64,000 bases of DNA, from the NCBI RefSeq assembly GCF_025137375.1, contig NZ_CP073720.1, positions 1 through 64,000 of the forward strand, in the 5' to 3' direction. Positions 46,181 through 54,790 of this stretch are shown here, one piece after another. The notes beneath the pieces are model-generated. The model was not told where the DNA came from, did not search any database, and worked only from the letters and a program-made list of their open reading frames with translations. The stretch's first letter is position 1. Each line of letters starts with the position of its first letter. The stretch comes from Dactylosporangium fulvum. GTDB taxonomy: Bacteria; Actinomycetota; Actinomycetes; Mycobacteriales; Micromonosporaceae. The translations under genes were made by a program, and so were the position numbers.

Positions 46181-46813
46181 ATGACGCTGGAACAGCAAAC
46201 CGTTCGTCCGCCTGCGCAGTCCCGAGGCGCGGGGAACGGTGGCCAGCAGCCACGACGGCGGTCCCGGCGCGAGGAGATCCTGGAGATCGCGGTCGGGCTG
46301 TTCGCCACCCGCGGCTACCACGGCGTCTCGATGGACGACATCGGGGCGGCCGCCGGAGTGACCGGCCCGGCGCTCTATCACCACTTCGCGGGCAAAGAGG
46401 CGATGCTCGTGGCCGCCCTCATCCCGGTGAGTGAACAACTGCTCGCCGGCGGGAAGGCGCGCATCGCCGAGGCCGCCGACGACCCGAAGACCGCGCTCGC
46501 CGCGCTCGTGGAGTTCCACGTCGAGTTCGCGCTGGCGAATCCGGCCGTCATCGCCCTGCATCTCCACGAGCTCGATAGGCTGCCTGAGGAGCCGCGGCGG
46601 CAGATCCGCCGGCTCCAGCGACTCTACGTCGAGGAGTGGGTCAACACGTTGACCGCTCTACGCGACGGATACCTTACCGATGGTGAAGCCCGGGTGTTGG
46701 CCCACGCCGCGTTCGGTCTCATGAACTCGACACCCTTCCTCGGTGGTGAGGTCGATCGCGCACGTCGTGCCGAATTGCTGCGCGCAGCGACACTCTCCGC
46801 ACTCCAGGGGTAG
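46181..46813 (+). CDS. TetR-family regulator of the acyl-CoA genes
   Basis: The 210-residue protein has an N-terminal TetR helix-turn-helix at about 25-75: RREEILEIAVGLFATRGYHG, then MDDIGAAAGVTGPALYHHF. The rest is the ligand-binding helical domain. Location before biotin carboxylase and HMG-CoA lyase, and shared operators with the carboxyltransferase promoter, suggest a branched-chain acyl-CoA responsive repressor. A 20-residue disordered start precedes the DNA-binding domain. Confidence 0.9.
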   Translation: MTLEQQTVRPPAQSRGAGNGGQQPRRRSRREEILEIAVGLFATRGYHGVSMDDIGAAAGVTGPALYHHFAGKEAMLVAALIPVSEQLLAGGKARIAEAADDPKTALAALVEFHVEFALANPAVIALHLHELDRLPEEPRRQIRRLQRLYVEEWVNTLTALRDGYLTDGEARVLAHAAFGLMNSTPFLGGEVDRARRAELLRAATLSALQG

Positions 46814-46835
46814 CCGTTCGAGTGACTCCACAGGG

Positions 46836-46879
46836 TTATCCACAGCCTTGCCGCGTTCCCACCCACAGAGTTATCCACA
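46836..46879 (+). promoter_or_regulatory. Two perfect DnaA boxes upstream of the biotin carboxylase gene
   Basis: TTATCCACA occurs at 46836-46844 and again at 46871-46879, both on the plus strand, start-to-start 35 bp, with a further partial box (GACTCCACA) just upstream. They fill the short gap between the TetR gene and the biotin carboxylase gene, and the second abuts its ribosome-binding site. This may be DnaA-dependent control or DnaA titration. Confidence 0.65.
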
Positions 46880-46892
46880 GGAGATCCGCCGA

Positions 46893-48230
46893 ATGCTGAG
46901 CTCACTGCTCGTCGCCAATCGCGGAGAGATCGCCCGCCGGATCATCCGCACCGCGCGCCACCTGCAGATCCGCACCATTGCGGTCTACTCGGAGGCCGAC
47001 GCGACGCTGCCGTTCGTCAGCGAGGCAGACGAAGCGGTCCTGATCGGCCCGGCCAACCCCGCCCAGTCGTACCGTAACACCGAAGCGATCCTGGCCGCGG
47101 CCAAGTCGACCGGTGCGGAGGCGATCCATCCCGGGTACGGGTTCCTGTCGGAGAACGCGGCGTTCGCGGCGACGATCCAGGAGCACGGGCTGATCTGGGT
47201 CGGGCCCGGTGCCGACGCGATCGACGCCATGGGCGACAAGATCAACGCGCGCAACCTGATGGCCGCCGCCGGCGTGCCGGTCGCGCCCGGCACCACCGAC
47301 CCGGCCACCACGGTTGAGGCGGCGATCGAGGCGGCTGCGGCCATCGGGTTCCCGGTCATGGTCAAGGCCGCCGCCGGTGGCGGTGGCATGGGCATGTCGG
47401 TCGCGAACGACGAGGCCGGCCTGCGCACCGAGTTCGACAAGGTCCGTGGCTTCGCCGAGCGGATGTTCGGCGACGGTTCCGTGCTGATCGAGCGGTATTT
47501 CCCGCGCGTGCGCCACATTGAGGTACAGATCCTCGGCCTGGCGGACGGGCGCGTGATCGCACTCGGCGAGCGCGAATGCTCCGTACAGCGGCGCAATCAG
47601 AAGCTCGTGGAGGAGACCCCGTCGCCGGCGCTCACCCCGCAACAGCGCGCCGACCTGCTGGCCGCCGCCGTCCGGGCCGGCGAGGCGGTCGGCTACCGCA
47701 ACGCCGGCACCGTCGAGTGCCTGTTCGACCCGACCAGTGGGCAGTTCTTCTTCCTGGAGATGAACACCCGCCTCCAGGTCGAGCACCCGGTCACCGAGGC
47801 CGTGTTCGGCGTCGACCTGGTCGAGGAGCAGTTGCGGATCGCCTCGGGGCTCGCGCCGACCTTTGACCCCGACACGCTGACGGTCACCGGCCACGCGATC
47901 GAGGTCCGGGTCAACGCCGAGGACCCCAAGCGGTTCATGCCCGGACCGGGCGCGATCACGACCTGGGTCGAGCCGACCGGTGAGGGAGTGCGGGTCGACT
48001 CGGGATACGCGGCCGGCACCACGGTGACGCCCAGCTACGACTCGCTGATGGCCAAGCTGATCGTGCACGGCGCCGACCGGGCCGACGCGCTGGCGAAGCT
48101 GCGCACCGCGGTCGCCGGGTTCGAGGTCGTCGGGCCGAAGGTCAACCTTCCGTTCTTCACCGAACTGCTCGACAACGCCGAGTTCATCTCCGGCGACTAC
48201 GACACAGCAATTGTGGGCAGGATGCGATGA
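46893..48230 (+). CDS. Acyl-CoA carboxylase biotin carboxylase subunit
   Basis: It carboxylates biotin with ATP and bicarbonate. The ATP-grasp protein of 445 residues starts MLSSLLVANRGEIARRIIRT and has HPGYGFLSENA, the glycine-rich loop KAAAGGGGMGMS, RRNQKLVEETPSP, and EMNTRLQVEHPVTE. Unlike the usual actinobacterial alpha subunit of about 650 residues it has no biotin-carrier domain (no AMKM motif) at its end. ATG 46893 has GGAG upstream. The HMG-CoA lyase gene follows. A separate carrier must be supplied from elsewhere. Confidence 0.93.
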   Translation: MLSSLLVANRGEIARRIIRTARHLQIRTIAVYSEADATLPFVSEADEAVLIGPANPAQSYRNTEAILAAAKSTGAEAIHPGYGFLSENAAFAATIQEHGLIWVGPGADAIDAMGDKINARNLMAAAGVPVAPGTTDPATTVEAAIEAAAAIGFPVMVKAAAGGGGMGMSVANDEAGLRTEFDKVRGFAERMFGDGSVLIERYFPRVRHIEVQILGLADGRVIALGERECSVQRRNQKLVEETPSPALTPQQRADLLAAAVRAGEAVGYRNAGTVECLFDPTSGQFFFLEMNTRLQVEHPVTEAVFGVDLVEEQLRIASGLAPTFDPDTLTVTGHAIEVRVNAEDPKRFMPGPGAITTWVEPTGEGVRVDSGYAAGTTVTPSYDSLMAKLIVHGADRADALAKLRTAVAGFEVVGPKVNLPFFTELLDNAEFISGDYDTAIVGRMR

Positions 48231-48259
48231 GCGGTCCGGAGCGCAGCGGAGGTGACGAC

Positions 48260-49153
48260 ATGAGCTTCATCTCGATCCGCGAGGTCGGACCCCGCGACGG
48301 ACTGCAGAACGAGGACCCGGTGCCGGCCGACGCGAAGGTGCGGCTGCTCGACGCCCTGTCGGCCACCGGGGCCCAGCGGATCGAGGCGGTCTCCTTCGTC
48401 CATCCGAAGGCGATCCCGCAGATGGCCGACGCCGACGAGGTGTGGGCCCGCGCGGCGAAGAACCCGGCGGTGCGGTACTCCGCTCTTGTGCCCAACTCGA
48501 AGGGCGCCCAGCGGGCGCTGGCGGCCGGGTTCACCGAGATCGAAGTGGTCGTGTCCGCGTCGGACACCCACAACCAGCGCAACGTCAACCGCTCGACCGA
48601 CGAGTCCCTCGACGACATCGCCGGCCTCATCGACCTGCTGCACACGGCCGGCGCGACCGCCGAGGTCATCATCTCGACGAGCTTCGGCTGCCCGTTCGAG
48701 GGTGACGTCGACCCGGCGCGGGTCGCCGGGATCGTCGACCGGGTGGTCGCCGACGGCGCGGACCGGGTGGCGTTCGGCGACACGACCGGCATGGGCACCC
48801 CCCGGCGGGTCGAGGAGGTCGTGGGCCGGGTCCGCGAGCGCCACCCCGACCTGCCGCTGCTGCTGCACTTCCACAACACCCGCGGCACGGCCCTGGCCAA
48901 CGTCCTGACCGCGCTGCGGCTGGGCATCACCGAGTTCGACGCCAGCGTCGGCGGCCTGGGCGGCTGCCCGTATGCGCCGGGCGCCACCGGCAACGTGGCC
49001 ACCGAGGAGGTCGTGCACATGCTGCACGACATGGGGTACGAAACGGGGATCGATCTGAGGGCACTGATCGAGGCGGCCCGGATCGCGCAGGAGATCGCCG
49101 GACGGGAACTGCCCTCCGGAGTGCTCCGAGCCGGGCCGCGACTGCCCTTCTGA
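48260..49153 (+). CDS. Hydroxymethylglutaryl-CoA lyase
   Basis: It splits HMG-CoA to acetoacetate and acetyl-CoA, the last step of leucine breakdown. The 297-residue TIM-barrel protein has REVGPRDGLQNE near its start, SFVHPKAIPQMADAD, ASDTHNQRN, FGDTTGMGTP, LHFHNTRGTALAN, and GGLGGCPYAPGATGN with the active-site Cys. ATG 48260 is preferred because GGAGGTGA precedes it by 4-8 bp; the in-frame ATG at 48227 overlaps the carboxylase stop but has a poor site. Confidence 0.92.
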   Translation: MSFISIREVGPRDGLQNEDPVPADAKVRLLDALSATGAQRIEAVSFVHPKAIPQMADADEVWARAAKNPAVRYSALVPNSKGAQRALAAGFTEIEVVVSASDTHNQRNVNRSTDESLDDIAGLIDLLHTAGATAEVIISTSFGCPFEGDVDPARVAGIVDRVVADGADRVAFGDTTGMGTPRRVEEVVGRVRERHPDLPLLLHFHNTRGTALANVLTALRLGITEFDASVGGLGGCPYAPGATGNVATEEVVHMLHDMGYETGIDLRALIEAARIAQEIAGRELPSGVLRAGPRLPF

Positions 49154-49222
49154 GCACCCTGGACCACTTGTGTCCGATTCGCCGGGGTTGTGGCGTGTCC
49201 CCGGCTCGGGCGGTTCGTTGGT

Positions 49223-49274
49223 CAGTACGGAAAAGTCACATGCGGTGCGATTGGTACCGCATTGAGCCGTACTG
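49223..49274 (+). promoter_or_regulatory. Nested inverted repeats in the leader of a secreted protein
   Basis: CAGTACGG (49223-49230) pairs with CCGTACTG (49267-49274), and inside it ATGCGGT (49240-49246) pairs with ACCGCAT (49256-49262). The structure ends exactly at the GAGAGG ribosome-binding site of the 49285 gene. It could be an RNA control hairpin or a pair of operator sites. Confidence 0.5.
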
Positions 49275-49284
49275 AGAGGCGGAC

Positions 49285-50199
49285 ATGGTCCAGTCGAAGA
49301 GCGAGCGCAACCCGCGCACGGCTTCGCTGCCGACCGCCTCACGCTGCGCCCGGTATGCCGTCCGGGGCCTGGTCGTGGCCGGTTTCGCCGGCGTGGCCTG
49401 GCTGCTGTCGGCGTCGGCGGCGAACGCCTCGGACGGTTCCGACGGCCTCGACCACCAGCGGTTCGGACTGCTGACGTCGGTGACCAGCCTGCTTGTCGGC
49501 GACGGTCACCGGCACGACGAGGCGCGGGACACCGGGCACGGCGAGCGTGACCACCGCGGCGACCTGGTCACCAGCACCGTGTTGACCGTGCTGAGCCCGG
49601 TGGACACGGTGACCTCGGTGGTCACGTCGAGCCGGGTCGCCGACACGCAGGCGCCGGTCCAAACCGTGGACCGTGCGGCCCACTCGGCGACGGCGGACGC
49701 GCCGAGTGTCCAGCACTCCAGCACCAAGAGGCCGGCAAAGGCCGGCATCAAGAAGACCCACCCGAAGCGGGCGCAGGAGCCGGTCGTCCAGGCCGTACCG
49801 GTCCGCCTCGGGTCCGGCGGCGACGTCACCGCCGCGGCGACCGGCGCCTCTGTCGCCGGCGTCGACCGGACCGACGCTGTCGTCGTCTCCCGTGCCGCCG
49901 ACCGGCTCGACGCCGAGGACGGCACGGTCGAAACGCCGGTCGTGAGCCGGACAGACGCGCAGGGTACGCACCACGTGCCGCTGCTGCCCCGCCCGGCGCC
50001 CGTTCCGGCGTCGCCGGCGGTCGGCCTCGCCTCGGGGGCGCCGAGCACCGGCTCGGGCCTCAACCACGACGGTGGTGCCGCCGCCGTGCTGCCCGCCGCA
50101 CCGGCCGGTGCGAAGGTGGTGACCTTCCGGCCGGTGGCGGTCGAGGACGACGAGCTGCGGTTGTCAGCAGCCGAGAAACCGACAGTCTCACCTGACTGA
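49285..50199 (+). CDS. Secreted low-complexity protein, 304 aa
   Basis: A signal peptide is visible (VRGLVVAGFAGVAWLLSASAANA, cleaved near residue 48). The mature part is His/Asp-rich first (GDGHRHDEARDTGHGERDHRGD) and then Ala/Val/Pro/Thr-rich, lacking clear domains or Cys. It is probably an extended cell-surface protein. It lies just before the chaplin-like gene. ATG 49285 has GAGAGG 5 bp upstream. Confidence 0.75.
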   Translation: MVQSKSERNPRTASLPTASRCARYAVRGLVVAGFAGVAWLLSASAANASDGSDGLDHQRFGLLTSVTSLLVGDGHRHDEARDTGHGERDHRGDLVTSTVLTVLSPVDTVTSVVTSSRVADTQAPVQTVDRAAHSATADAPSVQHSSTKRPAKAGIKKTHPKRAQEPVVQAVPVRLGSGGDVTAAATGASVAGVDRTDAVVVSRAADRLDAEDGTVETPVVSRTDAQGTHHVPLLPRPAPVPASPAVGLASGAPSTGSGLNHDGGAAAVLPAAPAGAKVVTFRPVAVEDDELRLSAAEKPTVSPD

Positions 50200-50436
50200 G
50201 GCCGGTCCGGCCAGCCGACGCGACGCCATGCGGGCAGCCGGAACCCGAGCCTTGGTCCCAGCGGACCCGCATCGACCACATCGCGGCATCTCGCAACACC
50301 GAACACGCACCATCCGGGCGCACGTCGACAGGGCGGAGCCGGGCAGAGCCTGCCCGCACGCTGGCTCACGGCACCGCGCCGCGCCCATCAGGCAGTACTG
50401 AACATCGAAAAACCTACCGAAGGGTCTCATTTCCAC

Positions 50437-51873
50437 ATGAAGACGTGGGTTCGTAAGTCGCTCAACGTGGGCGTGCTTTCCGCGGGCTTCCTGCTCGTCT
50501 CGGGTGGGGCTGCGCACGCCGACTGGACGACGGGCTACAACGCCGGCCTGCTGAACGGCAATCAGTTCGACACCACCGTGCAGGTGCCGGTCAACGTCTG
50601 CGGCAACTCGATCGCCATCCTCGGCTTCGCCGACGCCTCCTGCGGCGGCGGTGCGGCGGCGGTCGACACGGAGAGCGCGACGACCGAGGACTGGACCACC
50701 GGTTACAACGCCGGTGTGCTCAACGGCAACCAGTTCGACACCACCCTGCAGGTGCCGGTCAACGTCAGCGGCAACTCGCTGGGCCTGCTCGGCTTCTCGA
50801 GCGCCTCGAGCCAGGGCGGCGCGTACGCCGTCAAGGGCGACGCCGACTTCGGCAAGGGCAAGGGCAAGGGCAAGGGCCGCGGTCACGGCAACGGAAGCGG
50901 CAACGGCGGCTACAACAACGCCGGCGCCGACGGCTACACCGAGAGCGCCGCGAACCGTACCGAGGACTGGACCTCCGGCTACAACGCCGGCCTGCTGAAC
51001 GGCAACCAGCTCGACACCACGCTGCAGGCGCCGATCAACCTCAGTGGCAACTCGATCGCCCTGCTCGGCTTCTCCAGCGCGTCCAGCCAGGGCGGCGCGT
51101 GGGCGGTCAAGACCGAGGGCGCGACCACCGAGGACTTCACCACGGGGTACAACGCCGGCATCCTGAACGGCAACCAGCTCCAGACGGTGCTCCAGGCGCC
51201 CATCAACGTGTGCGGCAACTCGATCGCCATCCTCGGCTTCGCGAGCGCGAGCTGCGACGGCGGCGCGACCGCCGTCAACGGCGGTGGCCGGGGCAACGGC
51301 GGCGGCCGCGGTGACGTGGACGACGACGACAACGGCTACGGCGACGTGGACGACGACGGCTACGGCTGGGGCGGCAACGCCAACAACAACGCCTACGGCA
51401 ACTCGCACGGCAACGCCAGCGCGAAGCCGACCGGCATGGCCGCTCACGGCAAGGCCCACAAGGCCAAGAAGGCCAAGCGTGGCGTCCAGAGCATCAACCT
51501 GGACGAGCACGGCCGCCGCCACGGCACCGGCACCGCCAACAACAACGGCTACGGCAACGGCAACGGCTCGGGCAACAACAACGGCGGCTACGGCAACGGG
51601 TCGGGCAACAACAACGGCGGCTACGGCAACGGGTCCGGTAACGGGTCCGGCGCCGACGACAACGGCCGGGGCCGTGGCCGCGGGCACGGTGGCGCGACGG
51701 CCGTCCGCGGCGGCTGCAGCGACTGGACCACGGGCTACAACGCCGGTCTGCTCAACGGCAACCAGCTGAGCACCGTCGTCCAGCTGCCGATCAACATCAG
51801 CGGCAACTCGATCGGCATCCTGGGCTTCTCGCAGGCCCAGAGCTCCGGCGGGGCGGTCGCCTTCTCCTGCTGA
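50437..51873 (+). CDS. Secreted five-repeat chaplin-like protein
   Basis: A 28-residue signal peptide is followed by five copies of a roughly 42-residue unit of the type DWTTGYNAGLLNGNQ, then VQVPVNVCGNSIAILGF, at about 29-70, 85-126, 177-218, 233-274 and 429-473. These resemble the chaplin domain (VQVPVxVCGN). Units 1 and 4 have a Cys pair 14 apart (55/69, 259/273); units 2 and 3 have Ser in those places; unit 5 is flanked by Cys427 and Cys478. Linkers are GKGKGKGKG, GGGRGNGGG and GGYGNGSGNNN types. No sortase motif seen. Likely surface amyloid-like coat or fibre (inference). Confidence 0.82.
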   Translation: MKTWVRKSLNVGVLSAGFLLVSGGAAHADWTTGYNAGLLNGNQFDTTVQVPVNVCGNSIAILGFADASCGGGAAAVDTESATTEDWTTGYNAGVLNGNQFDTTLQVPVNVSGNSLGLLGFSSASSQGGAYAVKGDADFGKGKGKGKGRGHGNGSGNGGYNNAGADGYTESAANRTEDWTSGYNAGLLNGNQLDTTLQAPINLSGNSIALLGFSSASSQGGAWAVKTEGATTEDFTTGYNAGILNGNQLQTVLQAPINVCGNSIAILGFASASCDGGATAVNGGGRGNGGGRGDVDDDDNGYGDVDDDGYGWGGNANNNAYGNSHGNASAKPTGMAAHGKAHKAKKAKRGVQSINLDEHGRRHGTGTANNNGYGNGNGSGNNNGGYGNGSGNNNGGYGNGSGNGSGADDNGRGRGRGHGGATAVRGGCSDWTTGYNAGLLNGNQLSTVVQLPINISGNSIGILGFSQAQSSGGAVAFSC

Positions 51874-51976
51874 TCTCGGTACCGGGATCCCTCTGATCCG
51901 CAGGGGGTCCCCAGGGCCCTGTGAGCACACACCGACCCGTGTCCGCAAGTGGTCCACCGGGAGCGTTGGAACTTCA

Positions 51977-52042
51977 CCTCCGCGTCGGCTAACCTGAACG
52001 ATCGTTAGGGGTAAACGATCGTTCAGGCAGCCGACGCGGAGG
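51977..52042. promoter_or_regulatory. Large palindrome with two TetR operators before accD
   Basis: The left arm 51977-52006 and right arm 52014-52042 are nearly perfect inverted copies, each about 29 bp, beginning CCTCCGCGTCGGCT and ending at AACGATCGTT (51997-52006 and 52014-52023, 17 bp apart). TAACCT at 51990-51995 could be a -10 box. The right arm contains the GGAGG of the next gene. The shared motif with 46136 links it to the TetR gene. Confidence 0.8.
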
Positions 52043-52049
52043 TCGCACC

Positions 52050-53564
52050 ATGGAGGGTGATGCCCTCAACCAGACGCGCAAGCGGATCGAGGCCGGGGGT
52101 GCGGAGAAGTACCACGCGGCCAACGCGGCGCGCGGCAAGCTCTTTGCACGCGAACGGGTCGCGATGCTCGTCGACGAGGGGTCGTTCGTCGAGGACGGGC
52201 TGTTCGCCAACGCGCTCGCCGAGGGACTTCCCGCCGACGGGGTGATCACCGGCGCCGCCACGGTCGACGGCCGGCCGGTCTGCCTCATGGCGAACGACTC
52301 GACGGTCAAGGCCGGCTCCTGGGGCGCCCGCACCGTCGAGAAGATCATCCGCATCATCGAGCGGGCCTACAACGACGGTGTCCCGATGGTGTACCTCGTG
52401 GACTCCGCCGGTGCGCGCATCACCGACCAGGTCGACCTGTTCCCCGGCCGGCGCGGTGCCGGTCGCATCTTCCACACGCAGGTGCGCGCCAGCGGCAGCA
52501 TCCCGCAGGCCTGCGCCCTCTTCGGGCCCTCCGCCGCCGGCGGTGCGTACATCCCGGCGTTCTGCGACGTCGTCGCGATGGTCGAGGGCAACGCCTCGAT
52601 GTATCTCGGCTCCGACCGCATGGTCGAGATGGTCACCGGCGAGAAGACCACGCTCGAGGCGATGGGTGGCGCCCGGGTGCACTGCGCCGAGTCCGGCGTC
52701 GGGCACTTCCTGTGCAAGACCGAGGCCGACGCCGTCGAGACCGTCCGGCGATACCTCTCCTATCTGCCGTCCAACTACTCGCAGCGGCCTCCCGTCGTTG
52801 ACGCCCGCCCGGCGACCGGTGTCCCGGACATCCCCGCCAGCGAACGGCAGGCCTTCGACATGCGGCGCTTCGTGAAGGGGCTGCTCGACGAGGACTCGTT
52901 CTTCGAGATCCAGGCGCTGTGGGCCAAGGAGCTCACCGTCGGCTTCGGGCGGATCGACGGCAAGCCGGTCGGCGTGGTGGCCAACAACTCGATGTTCAAG
53001 GGCGGGGTGCTCTTCGTCGACTCCGCCGACAAGGCGACCCGGTTCGTCCAGCTCTGCGACGCGTTCAACGTGCCGCTGATCTTCCTCGCCGACGTGCCCG
53101 GCTTCATGGTCGGCTCCGCGGTCGAGAAGCAGGGCATCATCCGGCACGGCGCCAAGATGATCACCGCGATCTCCGAGGCCACGGTGCCGAAGATCTGCGT
53201 GGTGGTCCGCAAGGCGTACGGCGCCGGTCTCTACGCCATGGCCGGTCCCGGCTTCGAGCCCGACGCCACGATCGCCCTGCCCACCGCGAAGATCGCCGTC
53301 ATGGGCGCCGAGGCCGCGGTCAACGCCGTTTACGCCAACAAGATCGCGGCGCTGGGCAGCGACGAGGAGCGCGCCGAGTTCGTCGCGCAGAAGCGGGCCG
53401 AATACGAGCGGGACATCGACATCATGCGGCTGGCCAGCGAGCTCGTCATCGACACGATCGTCGAGCCGTCCGCACTGCGCGGTGAGATCATCCGCCGCCT
53501 CGCCGCGGCACAGGGCAAGGACCGTCACTTCTCGCGCCGCCGTCACGGCGTGACCCCGGTCTGA
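52050..53564 (+). CDS. Acyl-CoA carboxylase carboxyltransferase (beta) subunit
   Basis: It transfers carboxyl from biotin to an acyl-CoA. The 504-residue protein has two crotonase-like halves with LVDSAGARITDQVDLFPG, GPSAAGGAYIPAFCD, FLADVPGFMVGS, and RKAYGAGLYAMAGPGFEPDA. This resembles methylcrotonyl-CoA or related beta subunits of leucine breakdown; exact substrate is inferred from HMG-CoA lyase in the same regulon. ATG 52050 has GGAGG 7 bp before. The dehydrogenase gene follows 19 bp later. Confidence 0.92.
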   Translation: MEGDALNQTRKRIEAGGAEKYHAANAARGKLFARERVAMLVDEGSFVEDGLFANALAEGLPADGVITGAATVDGRPVCLMANDSTVKAGSWGARTVEKIIRIIERAYNDGVPMVYLVDSAGARITDQVDLFPGRRGAGRIFHTQVRASGSIPQACALFGPSAAGGAYIPAFCDVVAMVEGNASMYLGSDRMVEMVTGEKTTLEAMGGARVHCAESGVGHFLCKTEADAVETVRRYLSYLPSNYSQRPPVVDARPATGVPDIPASERQAFDMRRFVKGLLDEDSFFEIQALWAKELTVGFGRIDGKPVGVVANNSMFKGGVLFVDSADKATRFVQLCDAFNVPLIFLADVPGFMVGSAVEKQGIIRHGAKMITAISEATVPKICVVVRKAYGAGLYAMAGPGFEPDATIALPTAKIAVMGAEAAVNAVYANKIAALGSDEERAEFVAQKRAEYERDIDIMRLASELVIDTIVEPSALRGEIIRRLAAAQGKDRHFSRRRHGVTPV

Positions 53565-53583
53565 CCTCACGGAGGGATGCATC

Positions 53584-54741
53584 ATGGTTGACTTCACGCT
53601 CGGCGAAGACCTGGAGGCGCTCCGTGCGAGTGTCCGGGAGTTCGCCCACGACGTCGTGGCGCCCGTCATCGGCGACTACTACGAGCGCCACGCCTTCCCC
53701 TACGACCTGGTCCGCCAGATGGGCAAGATGGGCCTGTTCGGCCTGCCCTTCCCCGAGGAGTACGGCGGGATGGGCGGCGACTACTTCGCGCTGTGCATCG
53801 CCCTCGAGGAACTGGCCCGCGTCGACTCGTCGATCGCGGTGACCCTCGAGGCGGGCATCTCCCTCGGCGCCATGCCGATCTATCGGTACGGCACCGAGGA
53901 GCAGCGCCGGCGCTGGCTGCCCAAGCTCACCTCCGGCGAGGCCCTGGCCGCGTTCGGGCTGACCGAGCCGGGTGCCGGCTCCGACGCGAGCGGCACGCAG
54001 ACCCGCGCGGTGCTCGACGAGGCGACCGGCGAGTGGGTGATCAACGGATCCAAGGCGTTCATCACCAACTCGGGCACCGACATTACCGCGCTGGTGACGG
54101 TCACCGCGGTCACCGGGGTCAACCCGGACGGGACGAAGGAGCTGTCGACGGTCATCGTCCCGAGCGGCACTCCCGGGTTCAGCGTCCAGCCCGGTTATTC
54201 CAAGGTCGGCTGGTGCGCCTCGGACACCCACGAGCTGAGCTTCGACGACGTGCGGGTCCCGGCCGAAAACCTCCTCGGCACCCGCGGCCGTGGATATGCG
54301 CAGTTCCTGCGGATCCTCGACGAGGGCCGGGTGGCGTTCGCGGCGCTCGGCGTCGGGCTCGCGCAGGGCTGCGTCGACGAGTCGCTGGCCTACGCCAGGC
54401 AGCGGCGCGCCTTCGGCAAGCCGATCGGGGACTACCAGGCGATCCAGTTCAAGATCGCGGACATGGAGGCGCGGGCGCACACCGCGCGGCTCGCGTACTA
54501 CGACGCGGCGAGCCGGCTGGTCAACGGCCGCGACTTCAAGCGGCAGGCGGCGATCGCGAAGCTGCAGGCCAGCGACGCGGCCGTGGTCAACGCCCGGGAG
54601 GCCACCCAGGTCCACGGCGGATACGGCTTCATGAACGAGACGCCGGTGGCCCGCATGTGGCGCGACGCCAAGATCCTGGAGATCGGCGAGGGCACCTCGG
54701 AGGTCCAGCGGATGATCATCTCCCGCTCGCTGGGACTCTAG
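53584..54741 (+). CDS. Acyl-CoA dehydrogenase
   Basis: An FAD enzyme that inserts the alpha-beta double bond in acyl-CoA. The 385-residue protein has PEEYGGMGGDYF, AFGLTEPGAGSDASG, FGKPIGDYQAIQFKIADME, and VHGGYGFMNETPVARMWRD with EIGEGTSEVQRMII at the end. The operon with carboxyltransferase suggests isovaleryl-CoA (leucine) or a related branched acyl-CoA as substrate. Start ATG 53584 has GGAGG upstream. Confidence 0.92.
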   Translation: MVDFTLGEDLEALRASVREFAHDVVAPVIGDYYERHAFPYDLVRQMGKMGLFGLPFPEEYGGMGGDYFALCIALEELARVDSSIAVTLEAGISLGAMPIYRYGTEEQRRRWLPKLTSGEALAAFGLTEPGAGSDASGTQTRAVLDEATGEWVINGSKAFITNSGTDITALVTVTAVTGVNPDGTKELSTVIVPSGTPGFSVQPGYSKVGWCASDTHELSFDDVRVPAENLLGTRGRGYAQFLRILDEGRVAFAALGVGLAQGCVDESLAYARQRRAFGKPIGDYQAIQFKIADMEARAHTARLAYYDAASRLVNGRDFKRQAAIAKLQASDAAVVNAREATQVHGGYGFMNETPVARMWRDAKILEIGEGTSEVQRMIISRSLGL

Positions 54742-54790
54742 AGCGACAGGAGGATGTTCGCGCGGCCGTGGGACGTGCTTGCATACTCCG

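Noticed and set aside
51530..51650. Possible CRISPR-like array in the chaplin-like gene
   Set aside because: The repeats encode GGYGNGSGNNN in frame and have no unique spacers.
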